From contig JAAAOD010000015.1 of NCBI GenBank assembly GCA_009908535.1, positions 1 to 8,270 on the forward strand: a DNA stretch of 8,270 nt, in the 5' to 3' direction. The notes below the pieces were generated by a model. The model made no database searches. It was not told the DNA's origin and worked only from the letters and a program-made list of their open reading frames with translations. The DNA is from Verrucomicrobiota bacterium. GTDB lineage: Bacteria > Verrucomicrobiota > Verrucomicrobiia > Opitutales > Oceanipulchritudinaceae. Every line of letters begins with the position of its first letter. The stretch's first letter is position 1. The position numbers and the translations under genes are program-made. Below, in pieces: positions 6,744-8,270 of the stretch.

Positions 6744-8270
6744 TCAGTCCTCCCCGGCCAGCCGCAGGGTGAAGGGACCGCCGTGCTCGAAGAAGAGGGT
6801 GGTCAGGCCCTGCTCGGTGAGCGTGGCATGGAACGGCACCGGCCGGCCCTTTTCCCCGGCAAGGGAAAGGCCGTCCCCGACATCTTCGGAAAAGGTGATG
6901 CGGGCAAGACCGTAGGCGTTTCCATGGTAGGTCGTGACCTCCTTCCCGGTCGTGACGCGGTCCAGCCGGACGGTGGAGCGCAACCAGAGCGGACGGGGGA
7001 CGGAGGGGACGAGGCGCACGGTGGCGGCGTCCCCCTCCAGCGCTTCCTCGGGAACCTGGAGCGTGCCTTCGCAACGGTGCCCGTTGATTTCAAGGGCGAG
7101 GCCGGGACCGGCGGGACCGAAGAGGAACCGGAGGGAGCTTCCCCGCCATGGATACTGCTCGATCTCTTCGAAGGCCCGGGTCGGGCGCAGGGCCAGTCCG
7201 TAAGGGAGGCGGCGGAGGCCGAGGGAGGTCCATGCGGCCAGCCACGCCCCCATGGCAAAGCCCTGTGGGCGGATATCGTGGTACAGATTTCCCTGCGGTG
7301 CGTTGAACTTTTCCGGCATTGCTCCGCCCATGGGGAGGAACTTCCCGGGCGTGTTTGTTTCCCGGGCAAGGCGCTGATGAAGCGCGAGCAGCTTCTCCTC
7401 CTCGTAGCACCATGTGTCGACGGCGGTCATGGCGGAGGCGATGCCGTTGAGCCAGTGCATTTCCGGCTCGGCGATGATCGCGTCCATGGTGGCGGCGAGC
7501 ACCGTATCCCAATCCTCCAGCGGGGCGAAGTTGGGCATGGTCAGGCCCCAGACACAGCAGCTGCGGGCCTCTCCCCATGCGGGGCTGAGGACCCTGCGGC
7601 CGTTCGCGAGCAGTAACTCGCCATAGACGGGAATGCCCCGGTCGCGGGTATGGAGAAGGCGCCGCAGCTCCGGCCAGAGGCGCGCGGCCTTTTCCGCGAA
7701 GCCGGCCCGGCCGGTCATGGCCGCCAGCATCGTGTAGGTGCTGTGCATGAGGATCTGGAAATAGACGTCGTAGTTTTTCACGACCGGTTCTCCGGCATTT
7801 TCCGGATTTTTCCGGTCGGGCGCGACGGCGAACTCCGCGCCATGGCGCAGGTGGTCCTCCCCGCCGAGGGGTTTGCCGATGGCGTAGTCCCAGCCATGGT
7901 CGCGGGCCCCCTTGACCGGCGTTTCATCCGCGAAGCTTTCCCCGAAGAGGCCCCGTTCCCCGTCCCATGTTGTCTCCTCGACCCATGCGAGGGCTTCCTC
8001 GAGCAGTTCCCAGTCGCCGGGGCGCATGCAATCAAGATGGCCGTAATGGGTCCAATGGGTGAAGAGGGTCCAGACGACGTAGTAAAGCCCGTCCTCCTCG
8101 AGCTTTCCGTAGGTACGGTTGATCAGTTGGCCGAAAACGCGCCGCGGCGGCCGCCCTTCTTCCTGAAGGTGGCAGGGGTTCTCCAGAAGCAGCCGGCAGA
8201 GCTCGGGAAGCTTATGGGGCCAGCCGGCGGCCTCCTGGTAGGGAAAGGAAAACCCGGCGTCGCGAATCCA
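6744..8270 (-). CDS. Six-hairpin glycosidase-like protein, 5' end outside window
   Basis: The frame is open from the stop at 6744-6746 to the window edge (508 residues), so the true start is beyond 8270; the Met at 8027 is internal. The first residues visible, WIRDAGFSFPYQ, resemble the W-x-RD motif near the active site of (alpha/alpha)6 glycosidases such as GH15 and GH63. Further on are HGWDYAIG, helical stretches rich in Trp and Leu, and MPEKFNAPQGNLYHDIRPQG followed by LGLRRLPYGLALRP, which matches the way such barrels end. The last roughly 150 residues are beta-rich and probably form an accessory sandwich. It likely hydrolyses an oligosaccharide linkage, but I cannot assign a family or substrate. 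It lacks the aromatic C-terminal module of its neighbours; a signal peptide cannot be judged. It converges on the AGE-fold gene with a 12-bp gap and no terminator between them. Confidence 0.7.
   Translation of the reverse strand, partial: WIRDAGFSFPYQEAAGWPHKLPELCRLLLENPCHLQEEGRPPRRVFGQLINRTYGKLEEDGLYYVVWTLFTHWTHYGHLDCMRPGDWELLEEALAWVEETTWDGERGLFGESFADETPVKGARDHGWDYAIGKPLGGEDHLRHGAEFAVAPDRKNPENAGEPVVKNYDVYFQILMHSTYTMLAAMTGRAGFAEKAARLWPELRRLLHTRDRGIPVYGELLLANGRRVLSPAWGEARSCCVWGLTMPNFAPLEDWDTVLAATMDAIIAEPEMHWLNGIASAMTAVDTWCYEEEKLLALHQRLARETNTPGKFLPMGGAMPEKFNAPQGNLYHDIRPQGFAMGAWLAAWTSLGLRRLPYGLALRPTRAFEEIEQYPWRGSSLRFLFGPAGPGLALEINGHRCEGTLQVPEEALEGDAATVRLVPSVPRPLWLRSTVRLDRVTTGKEVTTYHGNAYGLARITFSEDVGDGLSLAGEKGRPVPFHATLTEQGLTTLFFEHGGPFTLRLAGED

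Noticed and set aside
6783..7616. 277-aa plus-strand open frame over the six-hairpin gene
   Set aside because: It is antisense to a gene with recognisable barrel motifs; the product is low-complexity Gly/Glu/Arg-rich sequence typical of GC-rich shadow frames.

Overview
The window looks like a piece of a polysaccharide-degradation locus from a GC-rich, carbohydrate-scavenging bacterium. The best guess is Verrucomicrobiota (Opitutae/Puniceicoccales-like) or a close relative in the PVC group. This rests on the style of the proteins: a very long multi-modular secreted glycoside hydrolase, tyrosine/tryptophan-rich C-terminal tails, and starts without clear Shine-Dalgarno sequences. No rRNA or other taxonomic marker is present, so the placement is an inference.

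Layout. Positions 1-118 hold no supportable gene, only an 8-bp inverted repeat (4-26). A strong intrinsic terminator (121-150, minus strand) ends the first gene. That gene (181-4800, minus) encodes a secreted protein of about 1539 aa: signal peptide, jelly-roll-like N-terminal domain, two fibronectin type III domains, a CBM6/35-like domain, a clan GH-A TIM barrel with both catalytic glutamates visible, a putative Ig-like domain and a small aromatic C-terminal module. A divergent intergenic region (4801-4983) carries a perfect 14-bp palindrome inside a promoter-like element, plus further inverted repeats. Reading away from it on the plus strand is a protein of the N-acylglucosamine 2-epimerase (AGE) fold (4984-6731), apparently exported. 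Its frame is broken at a T6 run (6116-6121) lying between the two conserved histidines; one extra T would restore a coherent 582-aa protein. Only 12 bp past its stop, convergent, is the 3' end of a six-hairpin glycosidase-like gene (6744 to beyond 8270, minus) whose N-terminus is outside the window.

How the genes may work together. The large GH-A enzyme probably cuts a polysaccharide outside the cytoplasm. The AGE-fold protein shares the same C-terminal module and the same divergent control region, so it may be sent to the same place and act on released sugars or polymer ends. The six-hairpin enzyme probably handles oligosaccharides. The substrate cannot be read from the sequence.

The points most worth a second look are the C-terminal module shared by two unrelated enzymes, the exported AGE-fold protein that keeps both histidines but has lost the usual acidic partners in two active-site motifs, and the homopolymer frameshift inside it.
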